Assembly (NCBI RefSeq): GCF_902498825.1
Contig: NZ_LR701459.1
Location: forward strand, 3,540,564-3,604,563
DNA length: 64,000 bases
Source: Rhizobium sp. EC-SD404
GTDB lineage: Bacteria > Pseudomonadota > Alphaproteobacteria > Rhizobiales > Rhizobiaceae
Direction of reading: 5' to 3'
Shown here piece after piece: positions 53,498-63,243 of the stretch. The number at the start of each line of letters is the position of its first letter. Within the stretch, counting starts at the first letter, position 1. The notes beneath the pieces were generated by a model, which saw only the letters and a program-made list of their open reading frames with translations, searched no databases and was not told where the DNA came from. The translations under genes were made by a program, and so were the position numbers.

Positions 53498-54574
53498 ATG
53501 TCCATTGCACCTCAGCCCGCACCTGTCGTTTCCAGCCAGCGCAAGGATGGCATCGCCGGACGCGACAGATTGGCGGGGCCAAAGCGCATCCTGCCTGGGC
53601 TGGCATTGAGCTTCGGGATCGCGGCGCTGGCTTACGGACTCGTCGCCGCTTCCGGGCTGTCGTTTCTCAGCCCTCTGATCGTGGCCATCGTGCTCGGCAT
53701 AAGCATCCGCCTCGTCATCCAGCAGCCCATCGCGGCGGAACCGGGGCTTCAGTTTGCTCTTCGGCCAGTGCTCCGCTTCGCGATCGTGTTGCTGGGTCTG
53801 CAGCTGACGATCGCACAAGTCGTCTCCGTGGGAGGACGCGGCGTTCTCATCATCCTGGCCACGGTGATTGCCTGCTTTCTCTTCACGCGCATGGCCGGAC
53901 GCCTGCTCGGTGTCGACCGCAGACTGGCCGAACTGATCGCCGCCGGCACGTCCATCTGCGGCGCCTCGGCCATTCTCGCCACGAACACAGTGACGCGCGG
54001 CACCGATGAGGACGTCGCTTACGCGGTTGCCTGCGTGACGCTCTTCGGATCACTGTCGATGATCCTGTTTCCGATGGTCGCTGCTTTGAGCGGGATGGGA
54101 AGCGACGATTACGGGCTCTGGACCGGAGCGGCGATCCATGAGGTGGCGCAAGTTCTCGCCGCGGCGTTCCAGGGCGGCGAACAAGCGCTGGAAAGCGGCA
54201 CGATCGCCAAGCTCAGCCGCGTGATGCTTCTGGCGCCACTGGTGCTTTCGCTCGGCTACTGGGCCGCTTGGCGCGATGGTGAACGGCGGGACGTCGACGG
54301 CGGGGTAGAAGCCGGACAGGCACGGGTGCCTATGCCCTGGTTCGTGCTGGGCTTCCTGGCGATGGTGGTGCTGAACAGCGCAATCTCAGTGCCCGCGGCC
54401 GTGACCACCGGCGCTTCGGCAGCGACATCGATGCTGCTCGCTGCAGCGATGGCAGCGATGGGTCTGATGACCGACATCGGCAAACTGAAAGCCAAGGGAC
54501 TACGCCCGCTTGCGCTGGGCGCGGTCTCCTGGGTTTTCATCTCGGTGACGGCGTTCGTCTTGATCGCAATCTGA
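53498..54574 (+). CDS. YeiH-family (UPF0324) putative sulfate exporter
   Basis: The 358-residue protein has about ten membrane helices and the family motifs LIVAIVLGISIRLVIQQP, LLGLQLTIAQVVSVGG and GTSICGASAILATNTVTRG. The UPF0324/YeiH family is annotated as sulfate or sulfonate export. Its partner regulator is encoded divergently. Confidence 0.85.
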   Translation: MSIAPQPAPVVSSQRKDGIAGRDRLAGPKRILPGLALSFGIAALAYGLVAASGLSFLSPLIVAIVLGISIRLVIQQPIAAEPGLQFALRPVLRFAIVLLGLQLTIAQVVSVGGRGVLIILATVIACFLFTRMAGRLLGVDRRLAELIAAGTSICGASAILATNTVTRGTDEDVAYAVACVTLFGSLSMILFPMVAALSGMGSDDYGLWTGAAIHEVAQVLAAAFQGGEQALESGTIAKLSRVMLLAPLVLSLGYWAAWRDGERRDVDGGVEAGQARVPMPWFVLGFLAMVVLNSAISVPAAVTTGASAATSMLLAAAMAAMGLMTDIGKLKAKGLRPLALGAVSWVFISVTAFVLIAI

Positions 54575-54589
54575 TGTTCAGTCTGACGC

Positions 54590-55099
54590 TCAGGCCGGGG
54601 TGGTTTCGCCAGGCTTGAACACGAGCGCGACGCCGTTCAGGCAATGCCGCTTGCCGGTCGGCTGAGGACCATCGTCGAAGATATGGCCGAAATGACCGCC
54701 GCAGCGGCGGCAGTGGCATTCCGTGCGGGTCATGAACAGCGAATTGTCGGCCTTCGTGCCGATAGCATCCGGCAATGCATCCCAGAAGCTCGGCCAACCG
54801 GTTCCGCTGTCGTACTTCGTCGTGGACGAATAGACGGGAAGATCGCAGCCGGCGCAGTGGAAGAGGCCCGCGCGCTTTTCTTCGTTCAGCGGGCTGGTGA
54901 ATGGCCGCTCGGTCGCCTCTTCGCGCAGCACGGAATACTGCTCGGGGCTGAGCATCGCGCGCCACTCCTCTTCTGTCCGCGTCAGCTCGAAAGTGCCTTC
55001 AGGGGCAGCATGGGCTTCCATGCGCCGTGTGATCGAAAATCCGATGCCGGAGGCAATTGCCAGCGCGGCTCCCGAAAGCAGAAAATTGCGTCGCGTCAT
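54590..55099 (-). CDS. msrB: Peptide-methionine (R)-S-oxide reductase with Tat signal
   Basis: The 169-residue protein starts at MTRRNFLLSGAAL, a twin-arginine signal, so it acts in the periplasm. The MsrB domain has two zinc pairs CAGC and CRRC, the GTGWPSFWDAL motif and a catalytic cysteine in KRHCLNGVAL (the usual RYCIN reads RHCLN here). Exported MsrB repairs oxidised methionines in envelope proteins. Confidence 0.9.
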   Translation of the reverse strand: MTRRNFLLSGAALAIASGIGFSITRRMEAHAAPEGTFELTRTEEEWRAMLSPEQYSVLREEATERPFTSPLNEEKRAGLFHCAGCDLPVYSSTTKYDSGTGWPSFWDALPDAIGTKADNSLFMTRTECHCRRCGGHFGHIFDDGPQPTGKRHCLNGVALVFKPGETTPA

Positions 55100-55423
55100 C
55101 ATGATCACTCCTCTGCGGGCCCAAATCGCAACCGCTGTCTTGAAACGAATATACGCACTGGCCAGACGGAAGGCGAATTACGCTTCTTCAACTGCGCGTG
55201 ACGAGCGTTTCGCATTCCTGGGGCGCGAAGGTCCCCTCCGCCATGCGTTGGAGTGCGTTGGGTGCTCACATGACGGAGGGTGCAGGCCGCGCCGCATCCG
55301 GACAGCATGGCAGCGGCGGACCTGATGGGGTTCGCGCTTCGATGTACGGGGGCGGTTCTCAGAAAGTTTCAGCCGCGTGCAGCAAATTTTTCAAGGGCCA
55401 CAGCAATCGACAAAGGAACCCTA
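55100..55423. other. Gap with no supported gene
   Basis: About 320 bases between the msrB start and the anti-sigma stop. Short frames have no coherent protein. It probably holds the msrB promoter. Confidence 0.45.
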
Positions 55424-56155
55424 TCAGGGACGCCGGACTTCGCCGCTTGCGATCACCGGGCCGGTCGGCTGTCCCGTCGGCGAGCCACCCTGCGGCTCGA
55501 GGCTGACGGCCAGCACGGCGCCTTCGGAAAGCCGCGCGCGCATCGGCGCCTCGATAACCATCACGCCTTCGCCATCCTGCCCGACGACGCCGAGCGAAAC
55601 GGGCGCAGCATCGGCGGTCTCGATCAGCCACAGTTCCATCACGCGGGCATCGTCGGCGCTGAGCGAGGCAGCCATCAGCTGCATGCGCCCGGATGTACCG
55701 TCATACTGGGCGACGAGATCGACCGGCGCATCGCCGACCGCGGACAGTTCCGCAATCAGGGCGTTCGGCGCCTGTGCCGACCAGCTTCCCTGCCAGAGCA
55801 TCGCGCCAAGCGCGAGCACGGCGATCAGCGAGGCTGCGGCAAGTCCTTGCCATAGTCCAACGGATTGCCAGAGAGACGCGAAACGTCCGGGCCGTGCGGC
55901 TGGAACACCGAATATCCGGCCTTCTATGCGAGCAAAAAGTTCGCGTGGCGGGGAAGACGCAGGAAGAGCCTCGTCGATGGCAGCGAAGTCCGTCTGCCAG
56001 CGCGCGACAAGTTCGGCAAACGCCGGATCGCGCGCGATGCGAGACTCGAGTTCCTTGCGCAGCGCCAAATCCTGGACGCCGAGGGCGTATTCGCCGGCGA
56101 GTGTCTCGTCGTCGCCATCCCACATATCCGTGTCGTCGTCACCGGCCGCGTTCAT
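55424..56155 (-). CDS. Anti-sigma factor, RskA-like
   Basis: The 243-residue protein begins at MNAAGDDDTD, 4 bases overlapping the sigma gene stop. It has an N-terminal zinc-less anti-sigma-like helical region (LAGEYALGVQDLALRKELES), one transmembrane helix (GLAAASLIAVLALGAMLW) near residue 105 and a periplasmic RskA/anti-sigma-K domain (SADDARVMELWLIE). It should hold the ECF sigma factor at the membrane until a signal releases it. Confidence 0.85.
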   Translation of the reverse strand: MNAAGDDDTDMWDGDDETLAGEYALGVQDLALRKELESRIARDPAFAELVARWQTDFAAIDEALPASSPPRELFARIEGRIFGVPAARPGRFASLWQSVGLWQGLAAASLIAVLALGAMLWQGSWSAQAPNALIAELSAVGDAPVDLVAQYDGTSGRMQLMAASLSADDARVMELWLIETADAAPVSLGVVGQDGEGVMVIEAPMRARLSEGAVLAVSLEPQGGSPTGQPTGPVIASGEVRRP

Positions 56156-56688
56156 CGTTCCAGGCATTCTCTCAGCTTCATGAGCGACCTGCGCAGCCAG
56201 GTTCGCATCGTGTTCAGCGGCACGCCATAATGGCGCGCCAGTTCTTCGTAACTCAAGCCCTCCACATAGGCCTTGAGCACCGCTTGGGCCCTGTCCTCCG
56301 GCAGCTCCTGCAGACAGTCCTCGATCCGCCGTCCCTCGCTTGCAGCCAGGGCCGCCTCTTCGGGATTACGGGACGGATCGGCGACGGCAATGGCATCGTC
56401 AATGTCGCGTGCAATCGGCTTGCGCGCCCTGATAACGTCGATGGCGTGATTGCGGGCGATCGCCGACAACCACGTCATGGCGCCAGCACGGCCGCTCGCA
56501 AACCGATCAGCCCGCTGCCAAACCTTCACGTAAACTTCCTGCAGTGCCTCTTCGGCCTCAGCCCGATCAACCAGAATACGCAGGCAGACCGCAAAAAGTT
56601 TCGGACTGGTTTTGCGGTAGAGTTCGGCAAAGGCTGATCGGTCGCCCAGGGCGACTCGAGCGATCAACGCTTCCATGTCCTGCGTCAT
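56152..56688 (-). CDS. ECF-family RNA polymerase sigma factor
   Basis: The start is set at MTQDMEALIARVALGD (178 residues). Sigma region 2 is visible in RSAFAELYRKTSPKLFAVC and EEALQEVYVKVWQRADRF, region 4 in AVLKAYVEGLSYEELARHYG and TMRTWLRRSLMKLREC. Coupled to the RskA-like gene, this is a standard sigma/anti-sigma pair. The signal it answers is unknown. Confidence 0.88.
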   Translation of the reverse strand: MTQDMEALIARVALGDRSAFAELYRKTSPKLFAVCLRILVDRAEAEEALQEVYVKVWQRADRFASGRAGAMTWLSAIARNHAIDVIRARKPIARDIDDAIAVADPSRNPEEAALAASEGRRIEDCLQELPEDRAQAVLKAYVEGLSYEELARHYGVPLNTMRTWLRRSLMKLRECLER

Positions 56689-56842
56689 TGCCTTGCCAGT
56701 TCCGTTTGCGCGCTCTTCTGATGTAGCGCAGATGCAAGTCAATAACAGCCACGTCCTGGCCCGGCGGCCGGTACAGCACATTGCGGCGCGGGGGCAATCC
56801 GTCTAAAAGCCGGCAAACCTCAAGGGGACCCGAGAGCACGAC

Positions 56843-57736
56843 ATGGCAGACGGCGAGAACAATAGCCAGATCAAAGCGGAACTGCTGTCGCAGGCACTCC
56901 CCTACATGCAGCGCTACGAGAACCGCACGATCGTCGTCAAATATGGCGGACATGCGATGGGCGACGCTGCGCTGGGCCAGGCTTTCGCCCGCGACATCGC
57001 GCTTTTGAAGCAGTCCGGCGTCAATCCCATCGTCGTCCATGGTGGTGGACCGCAGATCGGCGCGATGCTGACGAAGATGGGCATCGAATCGAAATTCGAA
57101 GGCGGTCTGCGCGTCACTGACCAGAAGACGGTCGAGATCGTTGAGATGGTGCTGGCAGGGTCCATCAACAAGGAAATCGTCGCGCTCATCAACGCCGAGG
57201 GCGAGTGGGCGATCGGTCTCTGCGGCAAGGACGGGAACATGGTGTTCGCCGAGAAGGCCAAGAAGACCATCATCGATCCGGACAGCAATATCGAGCGGGT
57301 TCTCGATCTCGGATTTGTCGGCGAAGTGGTCGAGGTCGACCGTACGCTTCTCGACCTTCTGGCGAAATCGGAAATGATCCCCGTGATCGCCCCCGTCGCT
57401 CCGGGCCGCGACGGGCACACCTACAACATCAATGCCGATACCTTTGCCGGCGCCATCGCAGGCTCGCTCAACGCGACGCGCCTCTTGTTTCTCACCGACG
57501 TTCCGGGCGTGCTCGACAAATCCGGCGAGCTGATCAAGGAACTGTCGGTCGCCCAGGCGCGCGCGCTGATAGCCGACGGCACGATTTCCGGCGGCATGAT
57601 CCCGAAGGTCGAGACCTGCATCCAGGCTATCGAAGCGGGCGTCGAAGGCGTCGTCATCCTGAACGGCAAGGTCGCCCATTCGGTGCTGCTCGAGCTTTAC
57701 ACCGAGCATGGCGCCGGGACGCTGATCGTCCGCTAG
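56843..57736 (+). CDS. argB: Acetylglutamate kinase
   Basis: The 297-residue protein has the amino acid kinase motifs [31 protein letters not shown] and [17 protein letters not shown]. It phosphorylates N-acetylglutamate in arginine synthesis. The length and GGMIPK motif fit ArgB. It is convergent with the hydroxyacid dehydrogenase gene. Confidence 0.93.
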   Translation: MADGENNSQIKAELLSQALPYMQRYENRTIVVKYGGHAMGDAALGQAFARDIALLKQSGVNPIVVHGGGPQIGAMLTKMGIESKFEGGLRVTDQKTVEIVEMVLAGSINKEIVALINAEGEWAIGLCGKDGNMVFAEKAKKTIIDPDSNIERVLDLGFVGEVVEVDRTLLDLLAKSEMIPVIAPVAPGRDGHTYNINADTFAGAIAGSLNATRLLFLTDVPGVLDKSGELIKELSVAQARALIADGTISGGMIPKVETCIQAIEAGVEGVVILNGKVAHSVLLELYTEHGAGTLIVR

Positions 57737-57755
57737 ACCCCACTTCTCGCCAAGG

Positions 57756-58760
57756 TCAGTTTCGGCCCGGCAGCACCCTGTCGGGCGGGCGGTGGCCATC
57801 GACGAAGGCGCGGATGTTGATGATGACCTTCTCGCCCATGTCGATGCGGCCTTCGACCGTCGCCGAACTCATGTGGGGCAGGAGCACGACGCGTCCGCTT
57901 TCTGCGAGCTTGATCAGTTTTGGGTCGACCGCCGGTTCGTGCTCGAACACGTCCAGCCCGGCGCCCGCGATCGCGCCGTCCTTCAGCGCCTGGATCAAGG
58001 CGGCCTCGTCGATGATCCCGCCACGGGCCGTGTTGACGATATAGGCCCCCGGCTTCATCAGCGCGATTCGCCGCGCAGATAGGAGATGGAACGTCGCCGG
58101 CGTCGACGGGCAATTGACGGACACGATGTCGACCCGTGCCAGCATCTGATCGAGACTGTCCCAATAGGTCGCCTCGAGTTGATCTTCGGTCTGCTGGCTG
58201 ACGCGCCGGCGGTTGTGATAGTGGATCGACAGGCCGAACGCCTTCGCGCGGCGCGCCACTGCAGTGCCGATTCGGCCCATGCCGACGATGCCGAGACGCT
58301 TGCCCCAGATGCGGTGGCCGAGCATCCAGGTGGGCGACCAGCCCTGCCAGGATCCATCGTCGGCCGTCAAAATCTGCGCGCCTTCGGTCAGGCGACGGGG
58401 CACAGCCAAAATTAGGGCCATGGTCATGTCGGCCGTGTCTTCGGACAAGACGTTCGGCGTGTTGGTCACGGTAATGCCGCGCTTGGCCGCAGCGTCGATG
58501 TCGATGTTGTCGACACCATTGCCGAAATTGGCGATCAGTTTCAGGTTTTCGCCGGCCTGTTCGATGATCGCCGCATCGATGCGGTCGGTCACCGTCGGCA
58601 CGAGCACGTCGCTCTCGCGCATGGCGGCGACGAGCTCGGGCTGGGTGAGCGGGCGGTCCTCGATGTTGAGATGCGCATCGAACAATTCGCGCATGCGCGT
58701 TTCGACCGGGTCGGGGAGTTTGCGCGTAATGAAGACCTTAGGCCGCTTCCGGTTCGCCAT
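57756..58760 (-). CDS. D-2-hydroxyacid dehydrogenase (glyoxylate/hydroxypyruvate reductase-like)
   Basis: The 334-residue protein has the NAD loop LGIVGMGRIGTAVARRAKAF near 158, the catalytic Arg in NTARGGIIDE and His in VVLLPHMSSATVEGR, with Glu in FEHEPAVDP. This is the D-isomer-specific family acting on glyoxylate, hydroxypyruvate or glycerate. The substrate is not resolved. Confidence 0.87.
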   Translation of the reverse strand: MANRKRPKVFITRKLPDPVETRMRELFDAHLNIEDRPLTQPELVAAMRESDVLVPTVTDRIDAAIIEQAGENLKLIANFGNGVDNIDIDAAAKRGITVTNTPNVLSEDTADMTMALILAVPRRLTEGAQILTADDGSWQGWSPTWMLGHRIWGKRLGIVGMGRIGTAVARRAKAFGLSIHYHNRRRVSQQTEDQLEATYWDSLDQMLARVDIVSVNCPSTPATFHLLSARRIALMKPGAYIVNTARGGIIDEAALIQALKDGAIAGAGLDVFEHEPAVDPKLIKLAESGRVVLLPHMSSATVEGRIDMGEKVIINIRAFVDGHRPPDRVLPGRN

Positions 58761-58949
58761 CTTGTATCAGGCCCCTTCTTGTTGAGAGCGCGTTAACCAA
58801 ACTCAGCGACACTTTCTCCCTGGAACCTCGCTTCTACCAGACAGCCCGGCGATGACAAACAAAAGTCGGAGCGGTCTCGCGCTCTGACTGCAACGTCGGA
58901 GCAGGTTGGAAGCGCAAGGCTCGATCGGCACCCTTGGGAGTTGAAAATC

Positions 58950-59492
58950 TTGCGTAAGTCGATGATTGCAAAACTTCTGCCCACGCTCGTGCTCACGCTG
59001 GCGATGACAGCAGGGGCGACGCTTGCGCAGGCGCAATCGACCAACCGTGGAGCCAGCGGCCTGCCGCTGCCGCGGTTCGTCAGCCTCAAGGCGGCGAAGG
59101 TCAACATGCGTATCGGGCCGGGGATCGATTACGCCATCTCATGGCGCTACACCCGCTCCGGCATGCCCATGGAAGTCATTCAGGAATACGACAACTGGCG
59201 CAAGGTCCGCGACGCGGAAGGCGCCGAAGGCTGGATCAACCAGGCGCTGCTTTCGGGCGAGCGCACCGCGATCGCTGCGCCGTGGATGCGCAATCGGGGC
59301 GAGGATGTCTACGTCGAGATGTATGGCGACCGCGAAACCCGCGGACGCCTCGTCGCCAAGCTCGCGCCCGGCGTCGTTCTGCACGTTAATGGATGCGATG
59401 GAAACTGGTGCGAAAGCACGGTCGATGGTGCATCTGGATGGGTCTCCCAACAGGAGATCTGGGGCGCCTATCCGGGCGAAGCCTTCCGCTGA
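58950..59492 (+). CDS. Secreted SH3-domain protein
   Basis: The start is uncertain: TTG 58950 has GGGAG about 9 bases upstream, ATG 58962 is the next option. About 180 residues with a signal peptide (ending AQAQS) and two bacterial SH3 repeats (KAAKVNMRIGPGIDYAISW; then VYVEMYGDRETRGRLVAKL). It is a common alphaproteobacterial periplasmic protein near irr. Ligand unknown. Confidence 0.78.
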   Translation: MRKSMIAKLLPTLVLTLAMTAGATLAQAQSTNRGASGLPLPRFVSLKAAKVNMRIGPGIDYAISWRYTRSGMPMEVIQEYDNWRKVRDAEGAEGWINQALLSGERTAIAAPWMRNRGEDVYVEMYGDRETRGRLVAKLAPGVVLHVNGCDGNWCESTVDGASGWVSQQEIWGAYPGEAFR

Positions 59493-59496
59493 AACG

Positions 59497-59524
59497 AAAA
59501 AGGATCGGCGCTTCGCGACGATCC
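59497..59524 (-). terminator. Rho-independent terminator of irr
   Basis: On the minus strand GGATCGTCGCGAAGCGCCGATCC forms a hairpin followed by five T, 29 bases past the irr stop. It also faces the convergent SH3 gene end. Confidence 0.65.
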
Positions 59525-59552
59525 CTGCAACCGATTACCCTGTCGGAATGGA

Positions 59553-59996
59553 CTAGGTCTTTTTCCGCAGCCGGATGATCACGTCCACATGGGCGATTTC
59601 CATGCCCTCGGGTGGCTCGGGCAGATTGCCGACCTCGACGTCGCCCGTATCGATGTCGAGCACTTCGCTGTCGCCTTCGACGAAGAAATGGTGATGGTCC
59701 GACGTGTTGGTGTCGAAGTAGGTCTTGGCCGTTTCGACCGCGAGAACGCGCAGCATGCCCGCTTCGGTGAACTGATGGAGCGTGTTGTAGACGGTCGCGA
59801 GCGAGACCTGGACGCCGGCGCGAACCGCTTCCTCGTGAAGGTCCTCAGCGGTCAGATGCCGGTCGCCCTTGGCAAACAGCAGCCCGCCCAGCGCAATGCG
59901 CTGCCGCGTCGGTCGCAGACCTGCGTCGCGCAGGCGGACATCGATCGAGCGCGTCGGGCAAGATATGGCTTCCATGGCATTCGGCGTCGCGGTCAT
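59553..59996 (-). CDS. irr: Irr, haem-responsive iron regulator (Fur family)
   Basis: The start is taken at MTATPNAMEAISCP (147 residues). A Fur-family winged helix reads DAGLRPTRQRIALGGLLF and QVSLATVYNTLHQFTEAG; the haem-binding histidines are in TSDHHHFFVEG. Irr represses or activates iron and haem genes when iron is scarce. It is divergent from fabA. Confidence 0.9.
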   Translation of the reverse strand: MTATPNAMEAISCPTRSIDVRLRDAGLRPTRQRIALGGLLFAKGDRHLTAEDLHEEAVRAGVQVSLATVYNTLHQFTEAGMLRVLAVETAKTYFDTNTSDHHHFFVEGDSEVLDIDTGDVEVGNLPEPPEGMEIAHVDVIIRLRKKT

Positions 59997-60246
59997 GGCA
60001 CTCTTTATCAAGGACAATCCTTGCTACGGATATAACTTTTCCGGCAAGCGCATGCAATAGAGCCCACTTTCACGCGCATCGACACCCGGCCCGAGCGCCT
60101 CGCGCACTGGTGCTTGGGATAAAGTTCGGTTAAGCGGTGAGCGCGAATTGCCGAGGGTTCAATCCCGCGGCAACGGTATGATAGGTTCGGCCGCTCCTCT
60201 CGAACTGACGTAGGGGAAGATTTCGAGCGAGCGGCACGCCGAGGAG

Positions 60247-60771
60247 ATGCAAGCCTTCATGGATAAGAAATCCAGTTACGATTACGAGGACATCCTGCGA
60301 TGCGGCCGTGGGGAGCTGTTCGGACAGGGCAACGCGCAGCTTCCGCTGCCGCCGATGCTGATGTTCGACAGGATCACCGAGATATCGGAAACGGGTGGTG
60401 AGTTCGGCAAAGGCTTCGTGCGCGCGGAGTTCGACATCAAGCCGGATCTCTGGTTCTTTCCGTGCCACTTCCAGGGCGACCCTGTCATGCCCGGCTGCCT
60501 CGGCCTCGACGCCATGTGGCAGTTGACCGGCTTTTTCCTCGGCTGGCTCGGTGAGCCCGGCCGTGGACGGGCGATCTCCACCGGCGAAGTGAAGTTCACC
60601 GGCATGGTCACGCCCGAGACGAAGCTCGTCGAATACGGCATCGACTTCAAGCGCGTGCTGCGCGGCCGCCTCGTGCTCGGTATCGCCGAAGGCTGGCTGA
60701 AGGCGGATGGCGAGACCATCTATAAGGCCAGCGACCTCAGAGTCGGCTTGTTCAAGGACAAGACCGCCTGA
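60247..60771 (+). CDS. fabA: 3-hydroxydecanoyl-ACP dehydratase/isomerase
   Basis: The 174-residue protein shows the FabA active site: [20 protein letters not shown] near 72, with catalytic His and Asp. [20 protein letters not shown] is the conserved start. ATG 60259 is an alternative start. It makes the cis double bond in unsaturated fatty acids. Confidence 0.94.
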   Translation: MQAFMDKKSSYDYEDILRCGRGELFGQGNAQLPLPPMLMFDRITEISETGGEFGKGFVRAEFDIKPDLWFFPCHFQGDPVMPGCLGLDAMWQLTGFFLGWLGEPGRGRAISTGEVKFTGMVTPETKLVEYGIDFKRVLRGRLVLGIAEGWLKADGETIYKASDLRVGLFKDKTA

Positions 60772-60848
60772 GACCAAAGCTTGGCGCGGGTGGGACTGGC
60801 CCGACGATGCGGCCAGTCTACCGAACGGATGACAGAAGGAATTTCCAG

Positions 60849-62069
60849 ATGAGACGTGTGGTTGTGACCGGGATCGGCATCGTGTCCTCGATCGGCAACG
60901 ATCAGGAGGCGGTCACGCAGTCGCTTCGGGACGCCCGTTCGGGCATCTCCCGCTCCGAGGACTTTGCCGAACACGGCTTCCGCTGCCAGGTCTGGGGTTC
61001 GCCCAAGATCGATACGAGCGAGCTGGTGGATCGTCGTGCAGCCCGCTTCCTTTCGCAGGGCGGCGCCTGGAACCACGTCGCCATGCAGCAGGCGATCGAC
61101 GATGCCGGGCTCGATCAGGGCGACATCACCAACGAGATGACCGGCATCGTGATGGGCTCGGGCGGCCCGTCGACCCGCACCATCGTGGAAGCGGCCGACA
61201 TCACCCTCAAGAACGGCAGCCCTAAGCGCATCGGACCGTTCGCGGTGCCGAAGGCCATGTCGTCCACCGCTTCGGCGACGCTCGCCACCTGGTTCAAGAT
61301 CCACGGCGTCAACTATTCGATCTCGTCGGCATGCTCGACGTCGGCGCATTGCATCGGCAACGCGGCCGAGCTCATCCAGCTCGGCAAGCAGGACATCGTC
61401 TTTGCCGGCGGCCACGAGGACCTGCACTGGTCCATGTCGAACCTCTTCGACGCGATGGGCGCGATGTCGTCCAAGTACAACGACACGCCGGAATCCGCCT
61501 CGCGCGCCTATGATGCCAATCGCGACGGTTTCGTCATCGCCGGCGGCGCCGCCGTTCTCGTGATGGAAGAGCTGGAACACGCCAAGGCCCGCGGCGCGAA
61601 GATCTACGCAGAACTCGTCGGCTACGGCGCAACATCGGACGGTTACGACATGGTCGCGCCATCCGGCGAAGGTGCCGTGCGCTGCATGCGCCAGGCGCTG
61701 AAGACGGTCGACGGCGCGGTCGACTACATCAACACCCACGGTACGTCGACGCCCGTCGGCGACAGCAAGGAAGTCGGCGCGATTCGCGAAGTCTTCGGGG
61801 ACAAGATCCCCTTCATCTCGTCGACCAAATCGCTCACGGGCCATTCGCTCGGCGCCGCCGGCGCACAGGAGGCGATCTACTCGCTCCTGATGATGCAGGC
61901 GGGTTTCCTCGGAAAGAGCGCCCATATCGAGACGCTCGATCCCGAGTTCGAAGGCATGCCGATCCTGACAGAACGCAAGGACGATTTGCAGATCGATCGG
62001 GTTCTTTCGAACTCCTTCGGCTTCGGCGGAACCAACGCGACGCTGGTCTTCCAGCGTTACGAAGCGTGA
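60849..62069 (+). CDS. fabB: 3-oxoacyl-ACP synthase I
   Basis: The start is set at [16 protein letters not shown] (406 residues). The catalytic Cys is in [12 protein letters not shown] near 162, with His in [11 protein letters not shown] near 297 and in [11 protein letters not shown] near 332. It elongates unsaturated fatty acids with FabA, its upstream partner. Confidence 0.95.
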   Translation: MRRVVVTGIGIVSSIGNDQEAVTQSLRDARSGISRSEDFAEHGFRCQVWGSPKIDTSELVDRRAARFLSQGGAWNHVAMQQAIDDAGLDQGDITNEMTGIVMGSGGPSTRTIVEAADITLKNGSPKRIGPFAVPKAMSSTASATLATWFKIHGVNYSISSACSTSAHCIGNAAELIQLGKQDIVFAGGHEDLHWSMSNLFDAMGAMSSKYNDTPESASRAYDANRDGFVIAGGAAVLVMEELEHAKARGAKIYAELVGYGATSDGYDMVAPSGEGAVRCMRQALKTVDGAVDYINTHGTSTPVGDSKEVGAIREVFGDKIPFISSTKSLTGHSLGAAGAQEAIYSLLMMQAGFLGKSAHIETLDPEFEGMPILTERKDDLQIDRVLSNSFGFGGTNATLVFQRYEA

Positions 62070-62085
62070 GGGCAGGATCGATCGC

Positions 62086-62904
62086 ATGAAGACCGACATC
62101 ATGAACGGAAAGCGCGGCCTCATCATGGGGGTCGCCAACAACCATTCCATCGCCTGGGGCATCGCCAAAGCGCTGCGCGCCGCCGGCGCCGAACTCGCCT
62201 TCACCTATCAGGGCGATGCTTTCGGCAAGCGCGTGAAACCGCTCGCCGCCGAACTCGGCTCCGATATTCTTTTGCCCTGCGACGTTGAGCAGATCGAAAC
62301 GGTCGATGCCGTGTTCGATACGCTGAAGGAAAAATGGGGCACGCTCGACTTCGTCGTGCACGCTATCGGCTTTTCGGACCGCAACGAACTGAAGGGGCTC
62401 TATGCCGACACCTCTCGGGAGAATTTCTCCCGCACCATGGTGATCTCGTGCTTCTCCTTCACCGAAGTTGCCAAGCGCGCTGCCGCGATGATGACGGAGG
62501 GCGGTTCGCTGCTTACGCTCACCTATGCCGGCTCGACCCGCGTCATGCCCAACTACAACGTCATGGGCGTCGCCAAGGCTGCGCTGGAAGCCAGCGTTCG
62601 CTATCTTGCCGCCGACTACGGTCCGAAGCAGATCCGCGTCAACGCGATCTCGGCGGGCCCCGTTCGCACGCTGGCAGGCGCCGGCATTGCCGATGCGCGG
62701 GTCATGTTCAGCTACCAGGCGCGCAATTCGCCTATGCGGCGCACCGTGACGATCGATGATGTCGGCTCGTCGTCGCTCTACCTTCTCTCCGACATGTCTC
62801 GCGGCGTGACGGGCGAGGTTCACTTCGTCGATTCGGGCTACCACATCACGTCGATGCCGGTGCTCGACGAACTGAAGCGGCAGGACCCCGAAGAGGGCGA
62901 ATAA
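62086..62904 (+). CDS. fabI: Enoyl-ACP reductase, NADH
   Basis: The 272-residue protein has the FabI loop GVANNHSIAWGIAKAL and catalytic Tyr/Lys in YNVMGVAKAALEAS near 156. It completes the fabA-fabB-fabI block for fatty-acid elongation. Confidence 0.95.
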   Translation: MKTDIMNGKRGLIMGVANNHSIAWGIAKALRAAGAELAFTYQGDAFGKRVKPLAAELGSDILLPCDVEQIETVDAVFDTLKEKWGTLDFVVHAIGFSDRNELKGLYADTSRENFSRTMVISCFSFTEVAKRAAAMMTEGGSLLTLTYAGSTRVMPNYNVMGVAKAALEASVRYLAADYGPKQIRVNAISAGPVRTLAGAGIADARVMFSYQARNSPMRRTVTIDDVGSSSLYLLSDMSRGVTGEVHFVDSGYHITSMPVLDELKRQDPEEGE

Positions 62905-63090
62905 GGAACGGTTCGAAGAGCAGGCAAGTAACGCGTAGTAAGCGGCAAACGTTCACGCACACGTTACCAATTTGTAATCTTCGTCATCCTTGAATCGCCA
63001 TATTCCCAGAGCCAAATCTACGTCATCGGCAACACGAAATTTGCCGCTGTCCGGCTCTACTGGCTTGTCCCCCGCCACTGCCGGACACAG

Positions 63091-63128
63091 GGACAAAGGC
63101 CTCATCCCCCCTCTCCGGGCCTTTGTCC
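63091..63128 (+). repeat. Perfect 11-bp inverted repeat, part of a possible small RNA
   Basis: GGACAAAGGCC and GGCCTTTGTCC form a perfect stem with a 16-base loop, not followed by a T-run. It sits just upstream of a strong terminator. The two together look like the 3' part of a short transcript between fabI and the peptidase gene. I see no other gene in 62905-63243. Confidence 0.5.
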
Positions 63129-63140
63129 GATTTATAGGAA

Positions 63141-63180
63141 GCCGTCGCGACACCGCCCCCCGTCGCGGCGGCTTTTCTTT
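63141..63180 (+). terminator. Rho-independent terminator
   Basis: GCCGTCGCGAC and GTCGCGGCGGC (11-bp stem, one G-T pair) are followed by TTTTCTTTT. It ends transcription from fabI or from a small RNA in this gap. Confidence 0.75.
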
Positions 63181-63243
63181 TGGCCCGACGCGGCTATGGT
63201 CCCACGCAAATCAGTTGTCTGAAATTCTGCGAGGATCCGTCCC

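Noticed and set aside
56567..57799. 410-codon antisense frame across argB
   Set aside because: argB has complete kinase motifs on the plus strand and the antisense frame runs into the sigma gene; it is a GC-bias shadow.
60720..62204. 494-codon antisense frame across fabB
   Set aside because: fabB on the plus strand has all catalytic residues; the antisense product is a shadow of its codon bias.
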